A DNA stretch of 8,846 nt from Methylotenera sp. (GTDB taxonomy: Bacteria; Pseudomonadota; Gammaproteobacteria; Burkholderiales; Methylophilaceae), in NCBI GenBank assembly GCA_027310735.1, contig DAIDAH010000115.1:1-8846 (forward strand). Reading direction: 5' to 3'. This document shows positions 1 through 6,233 of this stretch, piece after piece. Within the stretch, counting starts at the first letter, position 1; the number at the start of each line of letters is the position of its first letter. The notes below the pieces were generated by a model, which did no database searches, was not told the DNA's origin, and saw only the letters and a program-made list of their open reading frames with translations. Made by a program: the position numbers and the translations under genes.

Positions 1-783
1 CCTATGGACATCGTATTGAACCCGCTAGGCGTTCCTTCACGTATGAACATTGGACAGATTTTAGAGGTTCACTTAGGTTGGGCTGCTAAGGGTCTTGGTT
101 TGCGCATTGCAGAAATGCTGCGCCAAGAAAGTAACGTGGCTGAAATTCGAGGTTTCTTGGAAAAAATCTATAACGATAGTACTGGTAAGAAAGAAGATAT
201 CAAGTCCTTCACTGATGTTGAAATCTTGGATTTAGCGCAAAACTTGAAGAACGGTGTGCCGTTTGCGACACCAGTATTTGATGGCGCGGCAGAATCAGAC
301 ATTAAAGCAATGCTTGATCTAGCTTTCCCTGACGATGATGCACGTACTAAACAGTTGCAGTTCCATGCGGGTAAAACGCAAGTGACCTTGTTTGATGGTC
401 GAACAGGTGATGCATTTGAGCGTCCTGTGACTGTAGGTTACATGCACTTCTTGAAATTGCACCATTTGGTCGATGATAAGATGCATGCGCGTTCAACAGG
501 TCCTTACTCATTGGTTACACAGCAGCCATTGGGTGGTAAAGCGCAGTTTGGTGGTCAGCGTTTTGGTGAGATGGAGGTTTGGGCACTTGAAGCTTATGGT
601 GCTTCATATACCTTGCAAGAAATGCTCACAGTTAAGTCTGATGACGTAACTGGGCGTACTAAAGTATATGAAAATATCGTCAAAGGCGAACACAAAATCG
701 ATGCAGGTATGCCTGAATCATTTAACGTGTTAGTGAAAGAAATTCGTTCACTCGCTATCGACATTGACCTAGACCGCAATTAA
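1..783 (+). CDS. rpoB: RNA polymerase subunit beta, C-terminal part (5' truncated by window edge)
   Basis: Beta subunit of DNA-dependent RNA polymerase, which with beta' forms the catalytic core. Only the last 260 residues are present. The reading frame is open from base 1 (a Pro codon precedes the first Met), so the ATG at base 4 is internal and not a start. The visible protein matches the end of the proteobacterial subunit: DIVLNPLGVPSRMNIGQ near the left edge, then FLKLHHLVDDKMHARSTGPYS and QQPLGGKAQFGGQRFGEME, and the closing block MPESFNVLVKEIRSLAIDI. In the family these last blocks form the clamp/anchor region that packs against beta' near the active centre. The stop is TAA at 781-783, and rpoC follows after 44 bp in the same direction, as in the usual rpoBC pair. 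No frameshift or unusual residue is visible. Rifampicin-region residues lie upstream and cannot be judged. Confidence 0.98.
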   Translation, partial: PMDIVLNPLGVPSRMNIGQILEVHLGWAAKGLGLRIAEMLRQESNVAEIRGFLEKIYNDSTGKKEDIKSFTDVEILDLAQNLKNGVPFATPVFDGAAESDIKAMLDLAFPDDDARTKQLQFHAGKTQVTLFDGRTGDAFERPVTVGYMHFLKLHHLVDDKMHARSTGPYSLVTQQPLGGKAQFGGQRFGEMEVWALEAYGASYTLQEMLTVKSDDVTGRTKVYENIVKGEHKIDAGMPESFNVLVKEIRSLAIDIDLDRN

Positions 784-791
784 TTATTGAT

Positions 792-812
792 ATGCGCCCC
801 AAGTGGGCGCAT
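792..812 (+). promoter_or_regulatory. GC-rich intercistronic hairpin between rpoB and rpoC
   Basis: ATGCGCCC (792-799) pairs perfectly with GGGCGCAT (805-812) around a 5-nt loop, CAAGT. The 8-bp stem ends two bases before the rpoC Shine-Dalgarno. No T-run follows on either strand, so it is not an intrinsic terminator. A role in transcript stability, processing or rpoC translation is inference. Confidence 0.55.
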
Positions 813-814
813 TG

Positions 815-820
815 AAGGAG
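815..820 (+). promoter_or_regulatory. Shine-Dalgarno of rpoC (supports the TTG start)
   Basis: AAGGAG lies 7 nt upstream of the TTG at 828. It is a near-ideal anti-16S match at ideal spacing and the strongest ribosome-binding site in the window. There is no ATG or GTG in frame nearby that would restore the conserved N-terminus, so this site decides the start. Confidence 0.85.
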
Positions 821-827
821 AGCCGAC

Positions 828-3800
828 TTGAAAGCCTTATTAGACTTATTTAAGCAAGTTACCCAAGAAGAAGAATTTGATGCAATTAAGATTGCGTTAG
901 CTTCACCTGAAAAAATCCGTTCATGGTCATATGGCGAAGTGAAAAAGCCAGAAACCATTAACTATCGTACGTTCAAGCCTGAGCGTGATGGTTTATTTTG
1001 CGCAAAAATCTTTGGCCCTATCAAAGATTACGAGTGCTTATGCGGTAAATACAAACGCCTGAAACATCGCGGTGTAATCTGTGAAAAATGTGGCGTTGAA
1101 GTCACGTTGTCAAAGGTGCGTCGTGAGCGTATGGGTCACATTGACCTAGCATCACCAGTAGCACATATCTGGTTCTTGAAATCATTACCAAGTCGTTTAG
1201 GTATGGTATTAGATATCGCTTTGCGTGATATTGAGCGTGTATTGTACTTTGAAGCATTCATCGTGGTTGATCCAGGCATGACGCCACTTACACGCGGTCA
1301 GTTATTGACTGAAGATGACTACTTGGCAAAAGTAGAAGAGTACGGTGATGAGTTTAACGCGGCCATGGGTGCTGAGGCTGTTCGTGAATTGCTACGTACA
1401 ATGGACATTGAGCGTGAAATCACGACTTTACGTCAAGACCTAGGTGCAACAGGCTCTGAAGCTAAAATCAAGAAAATCGCTAAGCGTCTAAAAGTATTAG
1501 AAGCATTCCAAAAATCTGGCATTAAACCAGAGTGGATGATTCTTGAAATTCTGCCAGTGTTGCCACCGGAATTACGTCCATTAGTCCCATTGGATGGCGG
1601 TCGCTTTGCAACTTCAGATTTGAACGATTTATATCGTCGCGTAATTAACCGTAATAACCGTTTGAAACGTTTGTTGGAGTTGAAAGCACCTGAAATTATT
1701 GTACGTAACGAAAAACGTATGTTGCAAGAAGCGGTAGACTCATTGTTGGACAATGGTCGTCGCGGTAAAGTGATGACTGGTGCTAACAAGCGCCCATTGA
1801 AGTCACTGGCTGACATGATTAAAGGTAAGGGTGGTCGTTTCCGTCAAAACTTGCTCGGTAAGCGCGTGGACTACTCAGGTCGTTCAGTGATTGTAGTTGG
1901 TCCGCAATTGAAATTGCACCAATGTGGTCTACCTAAGAAAATGGCTTTGGAATTATTCAAACCATTCATTTTCCATAAATTGGAAGTATTAGGTTTAGCG
2001 ACAACCATTAAAGCGGCTAAGAAAAAAGTAGAAGAAGAAGGTCCAGAAGTATGGGATATCCTTGAGGATGTAATCCGCGAGCATCCAGTACTATTGAACC
2101 GTGCACCTACATTGCACCGATTGGGTATCCAAGCATTTGAACCTATCTTGATCGAAGGTAAAGCGATTCAATTGCATCCGTTAGTTTGTGCGGCATTTAA
2201 CGCCGACTTTGACGGTGACCAAATGGCGGTTCACGTTCCACTGAGCTTAGAAGCACAAATGGAAGCGCGCACGCTGATGCTGGCTTCAAATAACGTATTG
2301 TCACCTGCAAATGGTGAGCCAATCATCGTGCCTTCACAGGATATCGTGTTAGGTCTGTACTACATGACACGTGAAAAAGTAAATGCACGTGGTACTGGTA
2401 TGCGTTTTGCCGATGTTAAAGAAGTACAGCGTGTTTATGATCAAGGTTTGATTGATTTGCACGCTAAAGTCACTGTACGTATCAAAGAGTTTGACCTTGA
2501 GTTGGATGGCGTTAAAACCGAAAAAACTACACGTTATGAAACTACTGTAGGCCGTGCATTGTTGTCAGAAATTCTGCCAGCAGGTATGCCATTTAGTACT
2601 ATTGATAAGGCGCTGAAAAAGAAGGAGATTTCTAAGCTTATCAATACCAGTTTCCGTAAGGTAGGTATTCGTGAAACGGTTATCTTTGCTGATAAATTGA
2701 TGTATACAGGTTACTCATACGCAACAAAAGCCGGTATTTCTATCAGTATTAACGATATGTTAGTGCCGACTGAAAAAGAACAGTTGATCGCTGCGGCAGA
2801 TGCTGAAGTGAAAGAAATTGAAGATCAATACGTTTCTGGTTTGGTGACTCAAGGTGAGCGATACAACAAGGTCGTTGATATCTGGGGTCGCGCTGGTGAT
2901 AAAGTAGCCGACGCGATGATGAAGCAATTGCGTGAAGAAGATGTTCTCGACGCTGACGGTAAACAAATTAAAGATGCTGCCGGTAAAGTGGTACGTCAAG
3001 AATCATTCAATGCTATTTACATGATGGCCGATTCTGGTGCGCGGGGTTCTGCAGCTCAGGTACGTCAGTTAGCGGGTATGCGTGGCCTGATGGCTAAGCC
3101 GGATGGTTCAATTATTGAAACGCCGATTAAAGCGAACTTCCGCGATGGTTTGAATGTGTTGCAATACTTTATTTCAACCCACGGTGCTCGTAAGGGTCTA
3201 GCCGATACAGCTCTGAAAACAGCGAACTCAGGTTACCTGACTCGTCGTTTAGTTGACGTTACACAAGATTTGGTTGTAACTGAGCATGATTGCGGTACAA
3301 CTGATGGCTTGGTAACTAAAGCTTTGGTTAAAGGCGGTGAAGTGATCGAGCCGTTGCATGATCGTATTTTGGGTCGTACTGCAGCGTTGGATGTCATTAA
3401 TCCAGAAACGCAAGAAGTCATCTACCCAGCAGGTACTTTGTTGACAGAAGATGAAGTTGAGCACATTGATGCATTAGGTATCGATGAGGTTAAAGTGCGT
3501 ACAGCACTGACGTGTGATACACGCTATGGTATCTGCGCTAAATGTTATGGTCGTGACTTAGGTCGCGGCAAATTAATCAGCATGGGTGAGGCTGTGGGCG
3601 TTATCGCTGCACAATCTATTGGTGAGCCTGGTACACAGTTGACGATGCGTACGTTCCACATTGGTGGCGCTGTATCGCGTGCAGCTTCAGTTTCACAAGT
3701 GGAAAGTAAATCTAACGGTATCTTGAACTTTACTTCAACGATGCGTTATGTAACGAATGCGCGTAATGAGCAAGTGGTGATTTCACGTAATGGTGAAGTG

Positions 3801-5072
3801 ATTATTGCAGATGAGAATGGCCGTGAGCGTGAGCGTCATAAAGTGCCATACGGTGCTACTTTGCAGATTACGGATGGTAAAACTGTTAAGGCTGGCCAAG
3901 CAATTGCAACATGGGATCCGCATACACGTCCAATTATTACTGAGTACGCTGGTTTTGTTAAATTTGAAAACGTTGAAGAGGGTATCACCGTTGCTAAGCA
4001 AATCGATGATGTAACTGGTTTGTCTTCATTAGTTGTGATCGACCCCAAACAACGTGCAGGTCAAACTAAAGGCTTGCGTCCACAAGTTAAATTGCTTGAT
4101 GCCAATGGCGTAGAAGTGAAAATCGCTGGTGGTGAGCAGTCAGTTAATGTGACGTTCCAGTTAGGTTGCATTATTACGGTTAAAGATGGTCAAGAAGTGG
4201 GTGTCGGTGAAGTGTTGGCACGTATTCCGCAAGAGTCATCTAAAACACGTGATATTACTGGGGGTCTGCCACGTGTAGCTGAGTTGTTTGAAGCTCGCTC
4301 ACCTAAAGATGCAGGTATGTTGGCTGAAGTAACTGGTACTGTATCGTTCGGTAAAGATACTAAAGGTAAACAACGTTTAGTCATCACTGATTTAGATGGT
4401 ATCGGTAACGAGTACTTGATTCCTAAAGATAAACACGTGACTGCGCATGATGGTCAAGTGGTAACTAAGGGTGAAAGTATTGTTGATGGCCCAGCTGACC
4501 CACAAGATATCTTACGTCTACAAGGTCGTGAAGCTTTGGCTCGCTACATTATTGACGAAGTACAAGATGTGTATCGTTTGCAAGGTGTGAAGATCAATGA
4601 TAAACATATTGAAGTAATTGTGCGTCAAATGTTGCGTCGTGTTCGTGTGACAGATGCTGGCGATACAAGCTTTATTATGGGTGAGCAAGTTGAGCGTGCT
4701 GATTTATTAGCGCAAAATGAACTAGTGATTCCGCAAGATAAGCGTCCAGCGGAGTTTGAGTACGTGTTGCTAGGTATTACTAAAGCATCCTTGTCCACTG
4801 ACTCATTTATCTCAGCAGCTTCATTCCAAGAAACAACGCGTGTACTTACTGAAGCGGCAATTCTAGGTAAGCGTGATGAATTGCGTGGCTTGAAAGAAAA
4901 CGTCATTGTTGGTAGGTTGATTCCTGCTGGTACTGGCTTGGCTTATCATGAGGCACGTAAGCGTGCGGCAGTTGCTGGTGGTGTCCCATCAAAAGAAATT
5001 GCAGTCACGGAGCCAATGTTGGAGGCTGAAGTAGCGGTAGTAGAAGTGAGTAATGAGATAGCGGCAGAATAA
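828..5072 (+). CDS. rpoC: DNA-directed RNA polymerase subunit beta'
   Basis: Beta' subunit of RNA polymerase, carrying the catalytic Mg2+ site; 1414 residues against 1407 in E. coli. It starts at TTG, which gives MKALLDLFKQ aligned with the E. coli N-terminus (E. coli uses GTG). Visible in order: N-terminal zinc ribbon C70, C72, C85, C88; sigma-binding coiled coil about 264-308; switch-2 block about 332-352; catalytic NADFDGDQ with D460, D462, D464; secondary-channel rim helices about 650-701 with N680/K681; bridge helix about 777-812; second zinc site C822, C896, C903, C906; trigger loop M940-RTFH-944. The trigger loop is interrupted from about 951 to 1137 by the proteobacterial SI3 insertion before TGGLPRVAELFEARSPK. 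The end matches the conserved KASLSTDSFISAASFQETTRVLTEAA and LIPAGTG blocks. Residue numbers equal E. coli up to about 690; then about 8 extra residues appear near 705-725. The stop is followed almost at once by a terminator hairpin. The identification is certain. Confidence 0.99.
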   Translation: MKALLDLFKQVTQEEEFDAIKIALASPEKIRSWSYGEVKKPETINYRTFKPERDGLFCAKIFGPIKDYECLCGKYKRLKHRGVICEKCGVEVTLSKVRRERMGHIDLASPVAHIWFLKSLPSRLGMVLDIALRDIERVLYFEAFIVVDPGMTPLTRGQLLTEDDYLAKVEEYGDEFNAAMGAEAVRELLRTMDIEREITTLRQDLGATGSEAKIKKIAKRLKVLEAFQKSGIKPEWMILEILPVLPPELRPLVPLDGGRFATSDLNDLYRRVINRNNRLKRLLELKAPEIIVRNEKRMLQEAVDSLLDNGRRGKVMTGANKRPLKSLADMIKGKGGRFRQNLLGKRVDYSGRSVIVVGPQLKLHQCGLPKKMALELFKPFIFHKLEVLGLATTIKAAKKKVEEEGPEVWDILEDVIREHPVLLNRAPTLHRLGIQAFEPILIEGKAIQLHPLVCAAFNADFDGDQMAVHVPLSLEAQMEARTLMLASNNVLSPANGEPIIVPSQDIVLGLYYMTREKVNARGTGMRFADVKEVQRVYDQGLIDLHAKVTVRIKEFDLELDGVKTEKTTRYETTVGRALLSEILPAGMPFSTIDKALKKKEISKLINTSFRKVGIRETVIFADKLMYTGYSYATKAGISISINDMLVPTEKEQLIAAADAEVKEIEDQYVSGLVTQGERYNKVVDIWGRAGDKVADAMMKQLREEDVLDADGKQIKDAAGKVVRQESFNAIYMMADSGARGSAAQVRQLAGMRGLMAKPDGSIIETPIKANFRDGLNVLQYFISTHGARKGLADTALKTANSGYLTRRLVDVTQDLVVTEHDCGTTDGLVTKALVKGGEVIEPLHDRILGRTAALDVINPETQEVIYPAGTLLTEDEVEHIDALGIDEVKVRTALTCDTRYGICAKCYGRDLGRGKLISMGEAVGVIAAQSIGEPGTQLTMRTFHIGGAVSRAASVSQVESKSNGILNFTSTMRYVTNARNEQVVISRNGEVIIADENGRERERHKVPYGATLQITDGKTVKAGQAIATWDPHTRPIITEYAGFVKFENVEEGITVAKQIDDVTGLSSLVVIDPKQRAGQTKGLRPQVKLLDANGVEVKIAGGEQSVNVTFQLGCIITVKDGQEVGVGEVLARIPQESSKTRDITGGLPRVAELFEARSPKDAGMLAEVTGTVSFGKDTKGKQRLVITDLDGIGNEYLIPKDKHVTAHDGQVVTKGESIVDGPADPQDILRLQGREALARYIIDEVQDVYRLQGVKINDKHIEVIVRQMLRRVRVTDAGDTSFIMGEQVERADLLAQNELVIPQDKRPAEFEYVLLGITKASLSTDSFISAASFQETTRVLTEAAILGKRDELRGLKENVIVGRLIPAGTGLAYHEARKRAAVAGGVPSKEIAVTEPMLEAEVAVVEVSNEIAAE

Positions 5073-5074
5073 AA

Positions 5075-5130
5075 TCAGCTTATTTAAGCCTTGACAATAA
5101 AAGTCAAGCTAAATAGAATGCTGAGTTTTT
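5075..5130 (+). terminator. Intrinsic terminator after rpoBC
   Basis: Begins two bases after the rpoC stop. TCAGC (5075-5079) pairs with GCTGA (5120-5124), TTATTT (5080-5085) with AAATAG (5111-5116, one G-U), AG (5087-5088) with CT (5109-5110), and CTTGAC (5090-5095) with GTCAAG (5103-5108). There are single-base bulges at 5086 and 5089 and a 3-base bulge at 5117-5119. The loop is AATAAAA. About 19 pairs are followed by G and TTTTT (5126-5130). The shape fits a Rho-independent terminator, though the stem is AU-rich, so efficiency may be partial. The same DNA contains a promoter. Confidence 0.75.
5091..5119 (+). promoter_or_regulatory. Predicted sigma70 promoter of the str operon (rpsL-rpsG-fusA-tuf)
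   Basis: TTGACA (5091-5096) is a perfect -35 box, and TAGAAT (5114-5119) is a -10 box one base off consensus. The spacer is exactly 17 bp. The expected start is near G5125, giving a leader of about 105 nt before rpsL. Both boxes lie within the arms of the rpoBC terminator. This is the best promoter match seen in the non-coding parts of the window. It was found by eye with no transcript data, but the 11/12 match at optimal spacing and its position before a ribosomal-protein operon make it credible. Confidence 0.72.
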
Positions 5131-5178
5131 CAGGATGGTCTAATTGTCAATATTGACATGACCATCCTGGTTTGTTTT
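5131..5178 (+). terminator. Second strong hairpin with T-rich tail: tandem terminator or leader attenuator
   Basis: CAGGATGGTC (5131-5140) pairs over 10 perfect bases with GACCATCCTG (5160-5169). Inside, TGTCA (5145-5149) pairs with TGACA (5154-5158) across an ATAT loop, with an internal loop at 5141-5144 and 5159. After the stem come G, TTT, G, TTTT (5171-5178), an imperfect U-tract. Relative to rpoC it would be a back-up terminator. Relative to the promoter at 5091-5119 it would start about +7 of the new transcript, so it could be an attenuator or a 5' stabilising stem. The sequence alone does not decide which. Confidence 0.6.
5145..5158. repeat. 14-bp perfect palindrome in the rpsL leader
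   Basis: TGTCAATATTGACA is its own reverse complement. It sits at the tip of the second hairpin, about +20 to +34 from the predicted start site. It could simply be the hairpin's upper stem, or a site for a dimeric DNA-binding protein. No family is assigned. Confidence 0.5.
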
Positions 5179-5230
5179 GTAAAATTAACAAATGTCATAT
5201 TTAAAGAACATAATTTAGAGGTTATAGGCA

Positions 5231-5620
5231 ATGCCAACCATCAATCAGTTAATACGTAAGCCACGCGCTAAAGTGGTCACAAAAAGTAAGGTGCCGGCAC
5301 TTGAAGCTTGCCCACAAAAACGAGGTGTTTGTACTCGTGTATACACAACAACTCCTAAAAAGCCTAACTCGGCTTTGCGTAAAGTGGCTAAAGTGCGTCT
5401 GACAAACGGCTATGAGGTTATTAGCTACATCGGTGGTGAAGGTCATAACTTGCAAGAGCATAGCGTTGTGTTGTTGCGTGGTGGTCGTGTGAAGGATTTG
5501 CCGGGCGTGCGTTACCACATGGTGCGTGGTAGCTTGGATACTGCAGGTGTTAAAGATCGTAAGCAATCACGGTCTAAATACGGTGCTAAGCGTCCTAAAG
5601 CAGGAAAAGCAGCCAAGTAA
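5231..5620 (+). CDS. rpsL: 30S ribosomal protein S12
   Basis: Small-subunit protein S12, located at the decoding centre, where it monitors codon-anticodon pairing. It has 129 residues against 124 in E. coli; the extra length is a basic C-terminal tail (PKAGKAAK). It contains the full hallmark stretch CPQKRGVCTRVYTTTPKKPNSALRK (27-51) and GEGHNLQEHSVVLLRGGRVKDLPGVRYH (69-96). K43 and K88, the usual streptomycin-resistance positions counted with the initiator Met, are both the sensitive wild-type Lys. D89, which is methylthiolated in many bacteria, is present. The start ATG has only a modest Shine-Dalgarno, AGAGG at 5217-5221, 9 nt upstream. It is the first gene after the rpoBC terminator and the predicted str promoter, and 77 bp precede rpsG. 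No irregularity is seen. Confidence 0.99.
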   Translation: MPTINQLIRKPRAKVVTKSKVPALEACPQKRGVCTRVYTTTPKKPNSALRKVAKVRLTNGYEVISYIGGEGHNLQEHSVVLLRGGRVKDLPGVRYHMVRGSLDTAGVKDRKQSRSKYGAKRPKAGKAAK

Positions 5621-5638
5621 TCGGTTTCATTAAATAGC

Positions 5639-5675
5639 GGCTTATTAAAAGCCTTGCTCGTGTAGTTGCTAGCAA
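5639..5675 (+). promoter_or_regulatory. Possible S7 translational-repressor site in the rpsL-rpsG gap
   Basis: Two short adjacent stems can form. GGCTT (5639-5643) pairs with AAGCC (5649-5653), and TTGCT (5654-5658) pairs with AGCAA (5671-5675); the latter overlaps the 10-bp palindrome TTGCTAGCAA at 5666-5675. In E. coli, S7 binds the rpsL-rpsG intercistronic RNA to repress rpsG and later genes. The position and the weak downstream ribosome-binding site fit that idea, but no S7-specific motif was recognised. The assignment rests on position. Confidence 0.3.
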
Positions 5676-5697
5676 AATATATAGAATAGAGAAAATT

Positions 5698-6168
5698 ATG
5701 CCAAGACGTAGAGAAGTTCCCAAACGCAATATTCTTCCAGATCCAAAATTTGGTAGTCAAGAAGTGTCTAAATTTGTAAACGTGTTAATGACGGGTGGTA
5801 AGAAGTCTGTTGCTGAGCGTATTTTGTACGGTGCATTTGATCAAATTACAGCTAAAACTAGCAAAGATGCGTTGGAAGTGTTTACACTTGCTTTGGCTAA
5901 CCTGCGTCCATTGGTTGAGGTTAAGAGTCGTCGTGTTGGTGGTGCTAACTATCAAGTGCCAGTTGAAGTGCGTCCAAGCCGTCGTAGTGCGTTGGCAATG
6001 CGTTGGATGCGTGATGCTGCACGTAAACGTGGTGAGAAGTCAATGGGCCTGCGTTTGGCGGCAGAATTGGTTGAAGCTTCTGAAGGTCGTGGTTCAGCAA
6101 TGAAGAAGCGTGAAGAGGTTCACCGTATGGCAGAAGCGAATAAAGCATTCTCACATTTCAGATTCTAG
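5698..6168 (+). CDS. rpsG: 30S ribosomal protein S7
   Basis: Primary 16S rRNA-binding protein that nucleates assembly of the 30S head and lines the E site. It has 156 residues, the common bacterial length. Recognised by the N-terminus MPRRREVPKRNILPDPKFGS, the beta-hairpin and rRNA-contact block VEVKSRRVGGANYQVPVEVRP (about 73-93), ALAMRWM, and the C-terminal KKREEVHRMAEANKAFSHFRF. The start ATG has a poor Shine-Dalgarno (AGAGA at 5688-5692, 5 nt away). This suggests that translation may depend on coupling to rpsL through the 77-nt gap, the point where S7 acts in E. coli. The stop is TAG, followed by a 98-bp gap with structured RNA before fusA. Confidence 0.99.
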   Translation: MPRRREVPKRNILPDPKFGSQEVSKFVNVLMTGGKKSVAERILYGAFDQITAKTSKDALEVFTLALANLRPLVEVKSRRVGGANYQVPVEVRPSRRSALAMRWMRDAARKRGEKSMGLRLAAELVEASEGRGSAMKKREEVHRMAEANKAFSHFRF

Positions 6169-6185
6169 TATCTGGTTGTTAGTAG

Positions 6186-6215
6186 ATTTGGCCCATGCGA
6201 GAGCTTGGGTCAAGT
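6186..6215 (+). promoter_or_regulatory. GNRA-loop hairpin in the rpsG-fusA gap
   Basis: Bases 6186-6195 pair with 6206-6215, including CCCA with TGGG and two wobbles (T6187-G6214 and G6191-T6210). After a T-T mismatch, GC pairs with GC around a GAGA tetraloop (6199-6202). No T-run follows, so it is not an intrinsic terminator. It ends 4 nt before a boxA-like sequence, the same order (hairpin then boxA) as in rRNA-operon leaders. Function is inferred. Confidence 0.5.
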
Positions 6216-6219
6216 GCAT

Positions 6220-6233
6220 CGCTCTTTAAGAAT
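6220..6233 (+). promoter_or_regulatory. boxA-like antitermination element upstream of fusA
   Basis: CGCTCTTTAAGAAT contains the complete boxA core GCTCTTTAA, which in rRNA operons binds NusB with NusE (ribosomal protein S10). As I recall the E. coli rrn boxA, GCTCTTTAACAATT, GCTCTTTAAGAATT here (6221-6234) differs at one base of 14. It lies 33 nt before the fusA start. A chance match of this length in a 98-bp gap is unlikely but possible, and activity is not shown. Confidence 0.45.

Noticed and set aside
1433..1816. 127-codon open frame on the minus strand inside rpoC
   Set aside because: Wholly antisense to a conserved core segment of beta' and no recognisable protein; a codon-bias shadow of rpoC. 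The same applies to the other antisense frames in rpoB, rpoC, rpsL, rpsG and fusA.
3805..4014. 69-codon plus-strand frame overlapping rpoC in another frame
   Set aside because: Low-complexity Leu/Val-rich product typical of an out-of-frame reading; lies in the SI3 insertion region of beta' and has no supporting context.
5153..5185. Perfect TTGACA (5153-5158) with TAAAAT (5180-5185)
   Set aside because: The spacer is 21 bp, too long for sigma70, and no reasonable -10 box is found at 16-18 bp.
5195..5210. TGTTCTTTAAATATGA on the minus strand, boxA-like
   Set aside because: It would act only on antisense RNA and lacks the GCTC core; AT-rich chance match.
5185..5214. TTAACA (5185-5190) with CATAAT (5209-5214), 18-bp spacing, as a second rpsL promoter
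   Set aside because: Each box is only 5/6, and the start would fall at about 5221, inside the rpsL Shine-Dalgarno, leaving no usable leader.
5795..6103. 102-codon plus-strand frame inside rpsG
   Set aside because: Out-of-frame reading of S7, rich in Val, Leu, Trp and Cys; S7 itself is unmistakable in the other frame.
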